Shown here piece by piece: positions 1 through 8,517 of a stretch of DNA of 64,000 nucleotides (its first letter is position 1; every line of letters begins with the position of its first letter). The DNA is from Olsenella profusa (GTDB lineage Bacteria; Actinomycetota; Coriobacteriia; Coriobacteriales; Atopobiaceae), in assembly GCF_016900315.1 (NCBI RefSeq), contig NZ_JACSNQ010000009.1:1-64000 (forward strand), in the 5' to 3' direction. The position numbers and the translations under genes are program-made. The notes under the pieces were generated by a model, which saw only the letters and a list, made by a program, of their open reading frames with translations, did no database searches and was not told the DNA's origin.

Positions 1-65
1 GCCCGACGCCGCCCCCGCCCGCCCATCGCGCGTCTGACCCCTCCCACAACTCCGTCTGCCAGATG

Positions 66-108
66 TTCTTCTCGCCGGGGCGGAAGTGTCCGGGCGCACG
101 GCTATACT
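66..108 (+). promoter_or_regulatory. Repeat word and promoter-like -10 ahead of the first gene
   Basis: A copy of TTCTTCTCGCC lies at 66-76. A TATACT hexamer at 103-108 sits about 38 bases before the chosen start at 146, a sensible distance for a promoter. No clear -35 is visible in the GC-rich sequence upstream. Confidence 0.4.
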
Positions 109-145
109 GGCTGGAGGGAGAGCAACCGGGGAGCGGAGGTGCGTC

Positions 146-1189
146 ATGGGCGGCAATTCCCTGCACGGAGTCAACCTGACGGGCTGGCTGACGCTCGAGT
201 CGTGGGTGACCCCGGAGCTCTTTGCGGAGGCCGGCGCCCTTGACGAGGAGACGCTGGTCACCGCCCTCGGCCGCAAGCGCTACGCCGACGTCGTCCGCGC
301 CCACCGCGAGGACTTCGTCACGCGCGAGGACTTCGTCAAGATCGCCTCGCGCGGGTTCAACGCCGTGCGCCTCCCCGTGCCCTGGTACGTCTACGGCGCG
401 CAGGGCCCCGAGCCCGGCCCCTACGTGGGCTGTATCGAGCTGGTGGACGAGGCGCTGGACTGGGCCGAGGAGATTGGACTCAAGGTGGTCTTTGCGTTGG
501 CCATGAACCTCGGCGCTCCGCACTCCGGAAACGGCGTCTCCCCGGACAACGCCGACTGCCACGTCACGCGCGAGCGCATGCTCGACGTGGTCTTTGCCCT
601 GTCCAAGCGCTACGCCTCGCGCGTGGGCTTCTTCGGCATCGAGCTCGCCGACGACGTGGTGCCCCAGGTCCGTCGCGGCCTCACGCTCACCGACGGCGTG
701 CCCATCCACCGTCTGCGCAACTACTACCGTGAGGCCTACGAGCTCGTGCGCAGCGCCGCGGGGGACGACCCCGTGGTCATCATGCCGGACGGCGGCGTCC
801 CCGCCGACTGGCGACGCTTCATGGCGCAGCGCCACTACCGCAACGTCTGGCTGGACTGCCACCTGGACCACACCGTCCCCAACGTGGACGTCTCCGGTCC
901 CTCCGGCGTCCGCAAGCTCGTGGCCGCCCACGCCCGCCACGTGGCCGACGCCCGTCGCACCGGCATGCCGGTCATGGTGGGCAAGTGGTCGTCCTCGCTG
1001 CCGATCGCCGACGCCCAGATGACGCCCGAGGGCCGCATCGCGCTGGAGCGCGTCTACACCTCCGAGCAGATCTCCTCCTACGAGAAGTGCCCCGCGTGGT
1101 TCTTCAACACCTGGAAGACGAGCGGCATGCTCGCCGGGTGGGACGCGCGCGTGGCCCTTGCCACCTTCGAGCGCGGGATGATCGTGTGA
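146..1189 (+). CDS. GH5 (subfamily 9-like) glucanase homologue, probably catalytically inactive
   Basis: A 347-residue protein that follows fungal exo-beta-1,3-glucanases along its length: HGVNLTGWL near the start, WVTPELF, ASRGFNAVRLPV, FFGIEL, and WKTSGMLAGWDA at the end. The two catalytic glutamates of the family are missing. Where GIEL(L/I)NEP is expected the protein has GIELADD (residues 164-170), and where GE(W/F) carries the nucleophile it has VGKWS with Lys280. The usual HHYQ is CHLDH around His239. There is no signal peptide, so it is probably cytoplasmic. The ATG at 146 was chosen because GGAGG lies 6 bases upstream; the frame stays open to 86. Its stop overlaps the rsmI start (GTGA), suggesting coupled translation. 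A carbohydrate-binding or regulatory role is inference. Confidence 0.8.
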   Translation: MGGNSLHGVNLTGWLTLESWVTPELFAEAGALDEETLVTALGRKRYADVVRAHREDFVTREDFVKIASRGFNAVRLPVPWYVYGAQGPEPGPYVGCIELVDEALDWAEEIGLKVVFALAMNLGAPHSGNGVSPDNADCHVTRERMLDVVFALSKRYASRVGFFGIELADDVVPQVRRGLTLTDGVPIHRLRNYYREAYELVRSAAGDDPVVIMPDGGVPADWRRFMAQRHYRNVWLDCHLDHTVPNVDVSGPSGVRKLVAAHARHVADARRTGMPVMVGKWSSSLPIADAQMTPEGRIALERVYTSEQISSYEKCPAWFFNTWKTSGMLAGWDARVALATFERGMIV

Positions 1190-2205
1190 CGGCTGGCGAG
1201 AAGAACCTGCAGGCCGCGGCGGGCGCCTCGGCCGGTGCCGGCCCCGCGGACGTGCTGGCGGGCCCCCGTCCGGCGGATGCCCCGGCGGATAGCCGTCCCG
1301 CCGTCGCGTCGACCGATTCCCGTCCTGCCGCCGTATCGACTGGCCCCCGCACCGCGGGCCTGCTCTCCGTGGTGGGCACGCCGATCGGCAACCTCCGCGA
1401 CGCCTCCCCGCGCGTGGTGGAGACACTCGGCGCGGCCGACCTCGTGCTCTGCGAGGACACGCGCGTCACGGGGCGTCTCATGAGCGCCTTCGGCCTGCAC
1501 GCGCGCCTGGAGCGCTGCGACGAGAACGTCATGGGCGAGAAGGTCGCTGGCGTGCTGGCGCGCCTCGAGGCCGGCGAGCACGTGGCCTTTGTCTCCGACG
1601 CGGGCATGCCGGGCGTCTCCGACCCCGGCCAGCGGCTCGTGGACGCGGCGCTCGACGCCGGCCTGCGGGTGGAGGTGGTGCCGGGGCCGAGCGCCGTGAC
1701 CTGTGCGCTCGTGGCCTCGGGGCTCGCGAGCGAGCACTTCTTCTTCGAGGGCTTCCTACCGCGGCGCGCCGGCGCCCAGCGGGCGCGGCTCGAGGAGCTG
1801 GCGCTCGTGCCGGGGACGCTCGTGGCCTACGAGAGCCCGCGCCGCGTGGCCGAGACGCTCGCCAACGTGGCCGCGGTCATGCCGGGACGCCGCGTGGCAC
1901 TGGTGCGGGAGCTCACCAAGGTCCATGAGGAGGTCGTGCGAGGCGAGGCCGCCGCGCTGGCCGCCGAGGTGGCGGGCCGCGGCGAGGTGCGCGGCGAGTG
2001 CGTGATCGTGATCGCGGCGCCGGACGCCGCCGAGCTGGAGCGCCGCCGGGCGGCCGCGGCCGGGCCCGCACGCACGCTGGAGGAGGAGATCGCGGCTGGC
2101 CTGGCGGCCGGCGAGCCCAAGAGTGCGCTCGCCAAGCGGCTGGCCCGCGCGTTCGGCCTGCCCCGCGCCGAGGTCTACGACGCCGTCGTCGCAGCGGCCC
2201 GCTGA
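1186..2205 (+). CDS. rsmI: 16S rRNA (cytidine-1402-2'-O)-methyltransferase
   Basis: RsmI methylates the 2'-O ribose of C1402 in the decoding centre using SAM. Family signatures are clear: VVGTPIGNL, CEDTR, SDAGMPGVSDPG, VPGPSAV and FFFEGFLPR. The GTG start at 1186 overlaps the stop of the upstream gene by four bases. This start gives 339 residues, with a repetitive Ala/Pro/Asp/Ser tail of about 60 residues (PADSRPA-type units) before the conserved core. That tail begins with GEKN encoded by one copy of GGCGAGAAGAAC. A later in-frame GTG near 1369 would give just the core, so the exact start is uncertain; the function is not. Confidence 0.93.
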   Translation: MTAGEKNLQAAAGASAGAGPADVLAGPRPADAPADSRPAVASTDSRPAAVSTGPRTAGLLSVVGTPIGNLRDASPRVVETLGAADLVLCEDTRVTGRLMSAFGLHARLERCDENVMGEKVAGVLARLEAGEHVAFVSDAGMPGVSDPGQRLVDAALDAGLRVEVVPGPSAVTCALVASGLASEHFFFEGFLPRRAGAQRARLEELALVPGTLVAYESPRRVAETLANVAAVMPGRRVALVRELTKVHEEVVRGEAAALAAEVAGRGEVRGECVIVIAAPDAAELERRRAAAAGPARTLEEEIAAGLAAGEPKSALAKRLARAFGLPRAEVYDAVVAAAR

Positions 2206-2244
2206 GACGGATTGGCCCGGGCGCCGTTCCCAGCGGCGCCGGCG

Positions 2245-2511
2245 GCGCACTGTTTCCGGACGTTCTTGTCGAGAAAAACGTCCAGAACTGGTGCGTCCTT
2301 CTCGCCACTTCGGGCCGCGCACCGTTTCTGGACGGTTCTGACGAGAAAACCGTCCGGAGTCGGTGCCGGCCTCCTCGTCATCTCAGCCGCGCACCGTTTC
2401 CGGACGTTCTGAGAGAGGAAACCGTCCGAAAACGGTACGTCCTTCTCGCCGCCTCGGCCGCGCACCGTTGTCGGACGGTCCTGTTGAGAAAACCGTCCGA
2501 ATCCGGTGCGC
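2245..2511. repeat. Four tandem hairpins of the CCGTTTCCGGACG family
   Basis: The gap between rsmI and metG holds four imperfect palindromes of about 50 bases, starting near 2245, 2320, 2390 and 2459. Each has a left arm like GCACCGTTTCCGGACG and a right arm like CCGTCCGAAAACGGTGCG, with a loop that often carries a remnant of TTCTCG/CGAGAA. Copies of TCCTTCTCGCC separate the units (near 2296, 2439 and 2540). The same family recurs as five units at 46602-46897. Open frames across this stretch on either strand are repeat artefacts. Confidence 0.85.
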
Positions 2512-2567
2512 CGCCGCGAGCGCACCCCCCGCCCGCACGTCCTTCTCGCCGTGCGGGCCCTCTGCGG

Positions 2568-2573
2568 TACAAT
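2568..2573 (+). promoter_or_regulatory. Promoter -10 for metG
   Basis: TACAAT lies 37 bases upstream of the metG ATG, in otherwise GC-rich sequence. No TTGACA-like -35 is evident; the repeat word TTCTCGCC occupies that region. Confidence 0.5.
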
Positions 2574-2610
2574 CGACTCCGCATGCACGTCCGTCATGAG
2601 GAGCCGACCT

Positions 2611-4218
2611 ATGGTAGAGAAGCCGTCCTACTTCATCACCACCCCCATCTACTACGTCAACGCCGACCCGCACCTGGGCACCGCGTACTGCACCATCCTC
2701 ACCGACGTCCAGGCGCGCTTCCGTCGCGCGGCCGGCTACGACGTCAAGTTCCTGACCGGCATGGACGAGCACGGCGAGAAGGTCGCCGAGGCCGCCGCCG
2801 AGCACGGCATGACCCCGCAGCAGTGGTGCGACTCGCAGGAGCCGCACTTCAAGGACCTCTGGCGCGAGCTCGAGATCTCCAACGACGACTTCATCCGCAC
2901 CACCGAGCCGCGCCAGCACCACGCGGTGCAGTACCTCTGGGAGCGCATGCGCGAGGCCGGCTACATCTACAAGGGCTCCTACGACGGCTGGTACTGCGTG
3001 CCGGAGGAGACCTACTTCACCGAGACGCAGGTCAACAAGGCCGACGAGGAGCGCGGCACCAAGGGCGAGCACCTCTGCCCGGACTGCGGGCGTCCGCTCG
3101 AGCGCGTCCAGGAGGAGTCCTGGTTCTTCAAGCTCTCCGCGTTCCAGGAGCCGCTGCTCAGGCTCTACGACGAGCACCCCGACTTCGTGCAGCCCGACTT
3201 CCGCATGAACGAGGTGCGCAGCTTCGTGGCCGGCGGCCTGCAGGACCTCTCGGTCTCCCGCACCACCTTCGACTGGGGCATCCAGCTGCCCTTTGACGAG
3301 AGGCACGTCACCTACGTCTGGTTCGACGCGCTGCTCAACTACGCCACGGCCGTGGGCTTCGGCCGCGACGACGAGGCCTCGAGGGCCGAGTTCGCGCGTC
3401 GCTGGCCCGCGCAGTGCCACGTGGTGGGCAAGGACATCATCCGCTTCCACTGCGTGATCTGGCCGGCCATGCTCATGGCCATCGGCGAGGCCCTGCCCGA
3501 GCACGTCTTTGCCCACGGCTTCCTCACGGTCCGCAACGCCGAGACCGGCAAGGCCGAGAAGATGAGCAAGTCCCGCGGCAACGCCATCGCGCCGCAGGAC
3601 GTGATCGACCTTCTGGGCGTGGAGGGCTACCGCTACTACTTCATGACCGACGTGGCCCACGGCGAGGACTCCGCGATCTCCTTCGAGCGCATGGAGCAGG
3701 TCTACAACGCCGACCTGGCCAACAGCTGGGGCAACCTCGTCAGCCGCTCGCTCAACATGAGCGCCAAGTACTTCGACGGCAAGACGCCGGAGACCCCGGA
3801 GGGCTGGGCCGAGCAGGGCGGCGTCCTGCACGACGTGGCCGACGGCATCTACGACCGCTACGCCGCGTGCATGGAGCGCTTCGACTACGTGGGCGCCAAG
3901 GACGCCGTGATGGAGCTCGTTCACGCCGCCAACCACTACATCGAGGACTCCGCGCCCTGGGCCGTGGCCAAGGACCCGTCACGCGCCGGGGAGCTCGCGG
4001 GCATCATCCGCGACCTCCTGGAGTCCATCCGCATCTGCGCCCACCTGTTCGCCCCGTTCATGCCTAAGACCTCGGCCGAGGTGCTGCGCCGCATGAGCCT
4101 CGAGGAGGAGGCGGCCACCGACGACCTGCGTGCCGCCTGCGCCTGGGGTGGCCTTGCCGGCGGCGTGGACGTGACCAAGGGCGACGCGCTCTTCCCGCGC
4201 CTCGACACCAAGAAGTAG
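2611..4218 (+). CDS. metG: Methionyl-tRNA synthetase
   Basis: Charges tRNA-Met. The 535-residue protein has the class I signatures PHLGTAY (HIGH motif), the CPDC half of a zinc knuckle, YVWFDALLNY, HVVGKDIIRFH and EKMSKSRGN (KMSKS lysines at about 317 and 320). It ends after the anticodon-binding domain and lacks the C-terminal EMAP/Trbp-like domain found in longer MetRS forms. ATG 2611 follows GAGGAG at good spacing. Six bases separate it from rsmA, so metG-rsmA-tatD is probably one operon, a common arrangement in Gram-positive bacteria. Confidence 0.96.
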   Translation: MVEKPSYFITTPIYYVNADPHLGTAYCTILTDVQARFRRAAGYDVKFLTGMDEHGEKVAEAAAEHGMTPQQWCDSQEPHFKDLWRELEISNDDFIRTTEPRQHHAVQYLWERMREAGYIYKGSYDGWYCVPEETYFTETQVNKADEERGTKGEHLCPDCGRPLERVQEESWFFKLSAFQEPLLRLYDEHPDFVQPDFRMNEVRSFVAGGLQDLSVSRTTFDWGIQLPFDERHVTYVWFDALLNYATAVGFGRDDEASRAEFARRWPAQCHVVGKDIIRFHCVIWPAMLMAIGEALPEHVFAHGFLTVRNAETGKAEKMSKSRGNAIAPQDVIDLLGVEGYRYYFMTDVAHGEDSAISFERMEQVYNADLANSWGNLVSRSLNMSAKYFDGKTPETPEGWAEQGGVLHDVADGIYDRYAACMERFDYVGAKDAVMELVHAANHYIEDSAPWAVAKDPSRAGELAGIIRDLLESIRICAHLFAPFMPKTSAEVLRRMSLEEEAATDDLRAACAWGGLAGGVDVTKGDALFPRLDTKK

Positions 4219-4224
4219 GCGGTC

Positions 4225-5253
4225 GTGGGCGAATCTCCCCTGGCGAGCCCCGGCGCCACGCGTGCGCTGCTCGAGGCCTACGGGCTGGCCACCAAGCACC
4301 GTCTGGGCCAGAACTTCCTGGTGAGCAACGCGGTCATCGAGAAGATCATGGACCTCGCCGAGCTCACGGGCACCGAGCGCGTGCTCGAGGTGGGCCCGGG
4401 CATCGGCACGCTCACGCTGGCGCTTCTGGCCGAGGGCGGGCGCGTGGTGGCCGTGGAGGCCGACCGCGAGCTGGAGCCGGTGCTCTCGGCCCACGCGGCG
4501 GCCCACCCCAACCTGGCCTTCCTCATGGGCGACGCCCTCTCCGTGGACGGCGAGAAGATCGTGGAGGCCGCGGGCGGCGCGCCGGAGGTCATGGTCTCCA
4601 ACCTGCCCTACAACGTGGCCGCCACGATCATCCTCAAGTACCTCCAGGAGATGGCGAGCCTGCGGCGGCTCGTGGTGATGGTGCAGGCCGAGGTGGCGGA
4701 CCGCATCTGCGCCGCGCCCGGCAACAAGACCTACGGCGCCTACACGGCGAAGCTGGCCCTGCTCGCCCGCGTGACCGGGCGCTTTGAGGTGGGGCCGGGC
4801 AACTTCATGCCGCCGCCGCACGTGGACTCGGCCGTGGTGCGCCTGGACCGCGCGCCGCTTACGGACCCCGCCACGGGTAAGCCGCTCTCCGCTGCGTGCC
4901 TGGCCGCCGTGGGGACGGTGATCGACGCCGCGTTCGCGCAGCGCCGTAAGACCATCAGAAACTCGATGTCCGCCTCCGGCTTCGAGAAGGGCGCGCTCGA
5001 CGCGGCCTTTGCCGCCTGCGGCGTCGCGCCGACCTGCCGCGCGGAGACGCTCGCGCCGGAGGACTTCGTGCGGCTGGCGGTCGCGCTTGAGGGGGCGGAG
5101 GGCGCTGCGACTGGCGGCGCCGGTGCCGCGTCCGGTGGCCCGGCCGCCGCCGTTGCCGCCCCTGACGCCCCGGCCGCCGTCAACGCCACCGATGCCCCGG
5201 CCACCGCCACCGACGTCCCGGCCACGCCTGACGAGGGAGCACACCATGCCTGA
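4225..5253 (+). CDS. rsmA: 16S rRNA dimethyladenosine transferase (KsgA)
   Basis: Dimethylates A1518 and A1519 of 16S rRNA during small-subunit assembly. Visible motifs are HRLGQNFL, the SAM-binding EVGPGIGTLT, the NLPYN catalytic motif at residues 126-130, and PPPHVDSAVV. Starts at GTG 4225. The core ends near residue 285 and is followed by an Ala/Pro/Thr-rich tail of about 55 residues of no recognised function. The tail runs into the next gene, whose ATG at 5246 lies inside this frame. Confidence 0.95.
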   Translation: MGESPLASPGATRALLEAYGLATKHRLGQNFLVSNAVIEKIMDLAELTGTERVLEVGPGIGTLTLALLAEGGRVVAVEADRELEPVLSAHAAAHPNLAFLMGDALSVDGEKIVEAAGGAPEVMVSNLPYNVAATIILKYLQEMASLRRLVVMVQAEVADRICAAPGNKTYGAYTAKLALLARVTGRFEVGPGNFMPPPHVDSAVVRLDRAPLTDPATGKPLSAACLAAVGTVIDAAFAQRRKTIRNSMSASGFEKGALDAAFAACGVAPTCRAETLAPEDFVRLAVALEGAEGAATGGAGAASGGPAAAVAAPDAPAAVNATDAPATATDVPATPDEGAHHA

Positions 5254-6259
5254 TCCCGTTGCCCTCGACCACCTCACGCTTGCCGACGGCGAGCTCTTCC
5301 ACGACCGCAAGGGCCGCGCGTGCCCCCTGCCCGCGCCGGCCGCGCCGCTCGCGGACACCCACGGCCACCTCACGAGCTTCCGCGCGCACGACCCGGCGCT
5401 CGCCCTGGCCCGCGCCGCGCTCGTGGGCGTGCGGCTGCTCGTGGTGCCCGTGGACCCGGTGGACGACGTGCCCCGCAAGTGGCCGAGCGTGCCCGCGTTT
5501 CTCTCCTGGCTGGACGAGCAGGTGGAGCTTGCGCGCGCGTGCCTGGACGAGTGCGCCGAGCAGGGCTTCGTGCCGCCGGCCTTCGAGGGCTTCGGGGACG
5601 TGCCCGACCTGCTGGACAACGTGCGGATTGTGGCGGGTGCGCACCCCTACGGCGCCGCCCAGCTCGACGACGAGGCGATGTCGCGGCTGCGCGAGCTTCT
5701 CGCCAGCCCCCGGGCCGTAGGCGTGGGGGAGTTCGGGCTGGACTACGGCCCCTACAACGAGGTTCCCTACCAGGTGCAGGAGGAGGCCTTCCGCCGGCAG
5801 CTCCGCCTGGCCCACGAGCTCGGGCTCCCCGTGGAGCTCCACATCCGCGACGCCGCCGGCGACGTCCGGGGTGGAGCGCACCTGGACGCCGCGCGGATCC
5901 TCGCCGAGGAGGGCGTGCCGGAGCGCGGCTGCGACCTGCACTGCTTCACCTCGGGCCTCAAGGTGATGGAGGACTTCACGCGGCTTGGCTGCCACGTGGC
6001 CTTTGGCGGGGCGGCAACCTTCAGCCGCTCCGACGACATTCGCGAGGCGGCCACGTTCTGCCCCGAGCGCTACCTGCTCACGGAGACCGACAGCCCCTAC
6101 ATGGCGCCGGTGCCCCTGCGCGGCGAGGAGTGCGAGCCCGCGATGGTCGCGTTCACGGCGGCCAAGGTCGCGGAGGTGCGCGAGGCAGCCGGCCGCGAGG
6201 GCCGCGCCGCCACCTATCGTGCGCTCTGGCGCAACGCCTGCACGCTCTTCGACCTGTAG
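5246..6259 (+). CDS. TatD-family metal-dependent deoxyribonuclease
   Basis: A 337-residue TatD-type hydrolase with the metal-binding set intact: DTHGHL, GEFGLDY, HIRDA, HCFTS and TETDSPYMAP. It is longer than usual TatD proteins (about 260 residues) because of an N-terminal extension and an insertion between the first motif and GEFGLDY. ATG 5246 follows GAGGGA and overlaps the end of rsmA by 8 bases. The metG-rsmA-tatD order matches the known linkage of tatD-like genes with metS and ksgA in Firmicutes. Confidence 0.9.
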   Translation: MPDPVALDHLTLADGELFHDRKGRACPLPAPAAPLADTHGHLTSFRAHDPALALARAALVGVRLLVVPVDPVDDVPRKWPSVPAFLSWLDEQVELARACLDECAEQGFVPPAFEGFGDVPDLLDNVRIVAGAHPYGAAQLDDEAMSRLRELLASPRAVGVGEFGLDYGPYNEVPYQVQEEAFRRQLRLAHELGLPVELHIRDAAGDVRGGAHLDAARILAEEGVPERGCDLHCFTSGLKVMEDFTRLGCHVAFGGAATFSRSDDIREAATFCPERYLLTETDSPYMAPVPLRGEECEPAMVAFTAAKVAEVREAAGREGRAATYRALWRNACTLFDL

Positions 6260-6274
6260 CGGGGCGGGCGTTGC

Positions 6275-6336
6275 GGGCCGGGGGCCTCGCGCTCGGGACG
6301 CCGCCGGCCCGTCCTTCTCGCCGGTCCTTCTCGCCA
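6275..6336 (+). terminator. Hairpin followed by two repeat words, probable tatD terminator
   Basis: GGGCCGG at 6275-6281 can pair with CCGGCCC at 6304-6310. It is followed directly by TCCTTCTCGCC twice. There is no long T-run; termination is inferred from position after the stop codon. Confidence 0.45.
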
Positions 6337-6640
6337 AGTGCACCCGTCAGGTGTACCCCACAGCACCCTCAACTCAGGTGCACTCCTCAAGTGCACCGAG
6401 AAGAACGCCTTTCTCGCCTCAAGTGCACCCAAAACCGACCTAATCGCGTTAAGTGCACTCGTGGTCGGGTGCACTTAACGGGTGCACCTGAGGAAGGGCG
6501 TTCAGTGCACCGAGCAGGCGCACTCGGAAGGGGCTGTCAAGGGCGCACGTGAGGAGGGGCGTTCAGTGCAGGCCAGGCGCACCGAGAAAGGTTGCCAAGT
6601 GCGCCCGGAGGATGTCGCCAGGTGCACCGACCAGGCGTAC
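6337..6640. repeat. GTGCAC palindrome array
   Basis: About nine exact GTGCAC sites plus near-matches such as GCGCAC lie in 300 bases, usually in the setting AAGTGCACC. The best pair is a perfect inverted repeat, CGTTAAGTGCAC at 6447-6458 against GTGCACTTAACG at 6469-6480. GAGAAGAAC and TTCTCGCC fragments sit between units near 6400. The array lies between convergent genes and no gene is seen in 6260-6737. Confidence 0.8.
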
Positions 6641-6737
6641 CGACCAGGCATACCTGGAGGGCACCGCCAGTCGCGCGCATCGGACGGCGGCCTCGGCGGG
6701 GGAGTGCGGGGCGAGAAGAACGCCTGGCAGAGACCCC

Positions 6738-7274
6738 CTAGCGCCGGGGCCCGCTGCCCAGGGCCAGGCACAGCCGGCGCGGAAGCGGCGCGCGCGCCTG
6801 CTCGACGGGGAAGTCCGCGCCCGAGCGGATTGCGGCGATGAGGCGGTCGACGGCCTCGGACGTGCCGCGCCGGCGCCAGCCCATGCGCGGTGAGGCGGCC
6901 CAGCGCAGCTGCCAGGCGGCGTCACCCACCACCAGCGCTCCCGACCAGCGGGCGTCGGCCTGGGCGCAGGCGCGCTCGAGGCTCGCGAGCGCCGGGGACG
7001 CCGTCGTCGCGTCGAGCGAGGGCGTCGTGACCACGGCATAGACGCGCGTGCCCACAGGAAGGGCGGCCGTGCCCACGTCCCGCCCGGCCGCCAGGCCCAG
7101 CACCGCCACGTCCCCTCGCAGGTCCTTCTCGCCGGTCGCGCATGCGAGCTCGGGGACGTCCCCGTTCCCGTAGTGGCGTGCATAGACCTCGAGCGCCTCG
7201 GAGAGGTCCGCGAGCAGGTGCATGACGAGCCGGTCCGGGCCCCCGTCCGTGATGTCGCAGGTGACGATTCTCAT
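6738..7274 (-). CDS. Unrecognised protein, possible flavodoxin-like fold
   Basis: A 178-residue protein not assigned to a family. It alternates hydrophobic strands with helices (VTCDIT, VAVLGLAAG, VYAVVTT, GALVVGDAAW), which could be a flavodoxin-like or similar alpha/beta fold, but no cofactor motif is certain. It is the only minus-strand gene between tatD and comF. A purine-rich GGGAGGGAGCT lies just upstream of its ATG. The middle of the protein contains ATGEKD, encoded by a copy of GGCGAGAAGGAC. Confidence 0.6.
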   Translation of the reverse strand: MRIVTCDITDGGPDRLVMHLLADLSEALEVYARHYGNGDVPELACATGEKDLRGDVAVLGLAAGRDVGTAALPVGTRVYAVVTTPSLDATTASPALASLERACAQADARWSGALVVGDAAWQLRWAASPRMGWRRRGTSEAVDRLIAAIRSGADFPVEQARAPLPRRLCLALGSGPRR

Positions 7275-7411
7275 CCAGCTCCCTCCCTGCCGAGGATGAT
7301 ACCCGTGCGCCGCCCCAGCGTCGCGCTTGCCCGTCAGGCCGCCAGCCGACCGGCCGACGTGGTAGACTATCGACTACCGAGCGACCCCCATCCTCAGTGA
7401 AAGGGGGTCGC

Positions 7412-8173
7412 ATGCGTATCGGCCGTGCGCTCCGCGTGGCAGCAGACGAGCTCGCGGAGGTTCTCTGGCCCACGCGCTGCGTCGGGTGCGAGCAGCCGGG
7501 CGAGCTGCTCTGCGAAGAGTGCCGCGCGGGCCTTCCCTGGATTGAGCAGCGGCTGGCCTGCCCGGTCTGCGGCGCGCCGTTTGGCTTTCTCGCCTGCACG
7601 GAGTGCGGCGGTGGCACCACCCGAACGCCCGACCCGTCCCTTGCCTGGCCGGCGCGCGCCACGGTGGCGGCGCTCGGGTTCTCCGGTACGCCCGCGCGGG
7701 TGGTGACCGCCCTCAAGGACGCCCACGAGCTTCGGCTTTCCCCTGTCATGGCGGCAATCATGCTCACGGCGCTGGAGGAGGCGTCGGCGTGGCCGGCGGC
7801 AGACGGCGCGCCGCGCTTCTCGCCGGGCGAGACGGACGCGGTGTGCTTCGTGCCCGCGACCTCGGCGGCCTACGTGCGGCGAGGGTTCGACCACATGGAG
7901 CTCGTGAGCAGTGAGCTGGCACGTGAGGCGGGCCTGCAGCTTGCGGACGTGCTCGTGCGCAGGGCGGCTCGCGACCAGCGTGAGCTCGGGCGCTCCGAGC
8001 GCGCCGCCAACCTCGCCGGCACCGTGCGCGTGGCGGGCGACGTCTCCGGCGCACGGCTCCTGCTCGTCGACGACGTGGCCACCACCGGCGCGAGCCTCGC
8101 CGAGGCGACGCGCGCCCTGCGCGCCCGCGGCGCCGCCTCCGTCACCGCCTGCGTCCTGGCCCGCGTGTGGTAG
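7412..8173 (+). CDS. ComF-family phosphoribosyltransferase-like protein
   Basis: A 253-residue ComFC-type protein. The N-terminal zinc-ribbon region has paired cysteines (CVGCEQPGELLCEEC, then CPVCG and CTEC). The C-terminal half is a phosphoribosyltransferase domain with LLLVDDVATTGAS near its end. ComF proteins take part in DNA uptake during natural transformation, although the gene also occurs in non-competent species. ATG 7412 follows AAAGGGGG at 5 bases; a GTG at 7397 is an inferior alternative. The stretch upstream has TAGACT inside a small palindrome (GTAGACTATCGACTAC). Confidence 0.88.
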   Translation: MRIGRALRVAADELAEVLWPTRCVGCEQPGELLCEECRAGLPWIEQRLACPVCGAPFGFLACTECGGGTTRTPDPSLAWPARATVAALGFSGTPARVVTALKDAHELRLSPVMAAIMLTALEEASAWPAADGAPRFSPGETDAVCFVPATSAAYVRRGFDHMELVSSELAREAGLQLADVLVRRAARDQRELGRSERAANLAGTVRVAGDVSGARLLLVDDVATTGASLAEATRALRARGAASVTACVLARVW

Positions 8174-8217
8174 GCGGGGTCTGTCCCGCACGTCCCGCCT
8201 CTGGCCGCACGTCTGGG

Positions 8218-8392
8218 GGTACGTACACCCTCCCGCAGGGTACGTACACCCCGCTTTAGGGTACGTACACTCCCCGACGTCCTTCTCGCCGGGCCGTCTG
8301 ACGTTTCCGCAGCTAGGTGAGGTGGCGAGAAGGACGCTGGGGTTGCGGCGGTGTACGTACCCTACGACGGGGTGTACGTACCCTGCTCGGGG
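8218..8392. repeat. Composite GTACGTAC / 33-nt-core element, copy 1
   Basis: Three AGGGTACGTACAC-type sites lie on the left and two GTGTACGTACCC sites on the right. Between them GACGTCCTTCTCGCC (8276-8290) faces GGCGAGAAGGACGC (8324-8337) across a 33-base core (8291-8323) containing ACGTTTCCGCAGCTA. The same layout recurs near 22.3, 48.2 and 58.9 kb. Confidence 0.9.
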
Positions 8393-8505
8393 CGGGCGCC
8401 GCGGAGCGCCCGCCTGAAGGCGTGGCCCCGTCTGTCCGACCGGCATGCGGCCGACCGGCCGGTGCGTCTGGGCGGGGCTCCCCTCACCGCGAGGCGTCCG
8501 CGCGG

Positions 8506-8511
8506 TATACT
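8506..8511 (+). promoter_or_regulatory. Promoter -10 of the candidate structured RNA
   Basis: TATACT in GC-rich sequence, about 310 bases ahead of the next coding start. The long untranslated stretch after it suggests that the transcript itself has a function. Confidence 0.45.
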
Positions 8512-8517
8512 GTGGGC

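Noticed and set aside
2543-2573. The TTCTCGCC word acting as a -35 element
   Set aside because: Distances from the word to likely -10 hexamers vary from about 6 to 28 bases between loci, so a common -35 role does not hold.
2175-2597. Minus-strand frame with repeated DGFL..NVRKRCAA units
   Set aside because: The apparent protein repeats are the hairpin array read through; there is no ribosome site or homology.
2511-2610. T-box riboswitch before metG
   Set aside because: No GGGTGGNACCGCG antiterminator or specifier loop is present; the leader consists of hairpin repeats.
8218-8392. CRISPR-like array at the GTACGTAC repeats
   Set aside because: Repeat units are 8-13 bases in two opposite orientations with 8-12-base spacers, and no cas gene is near.
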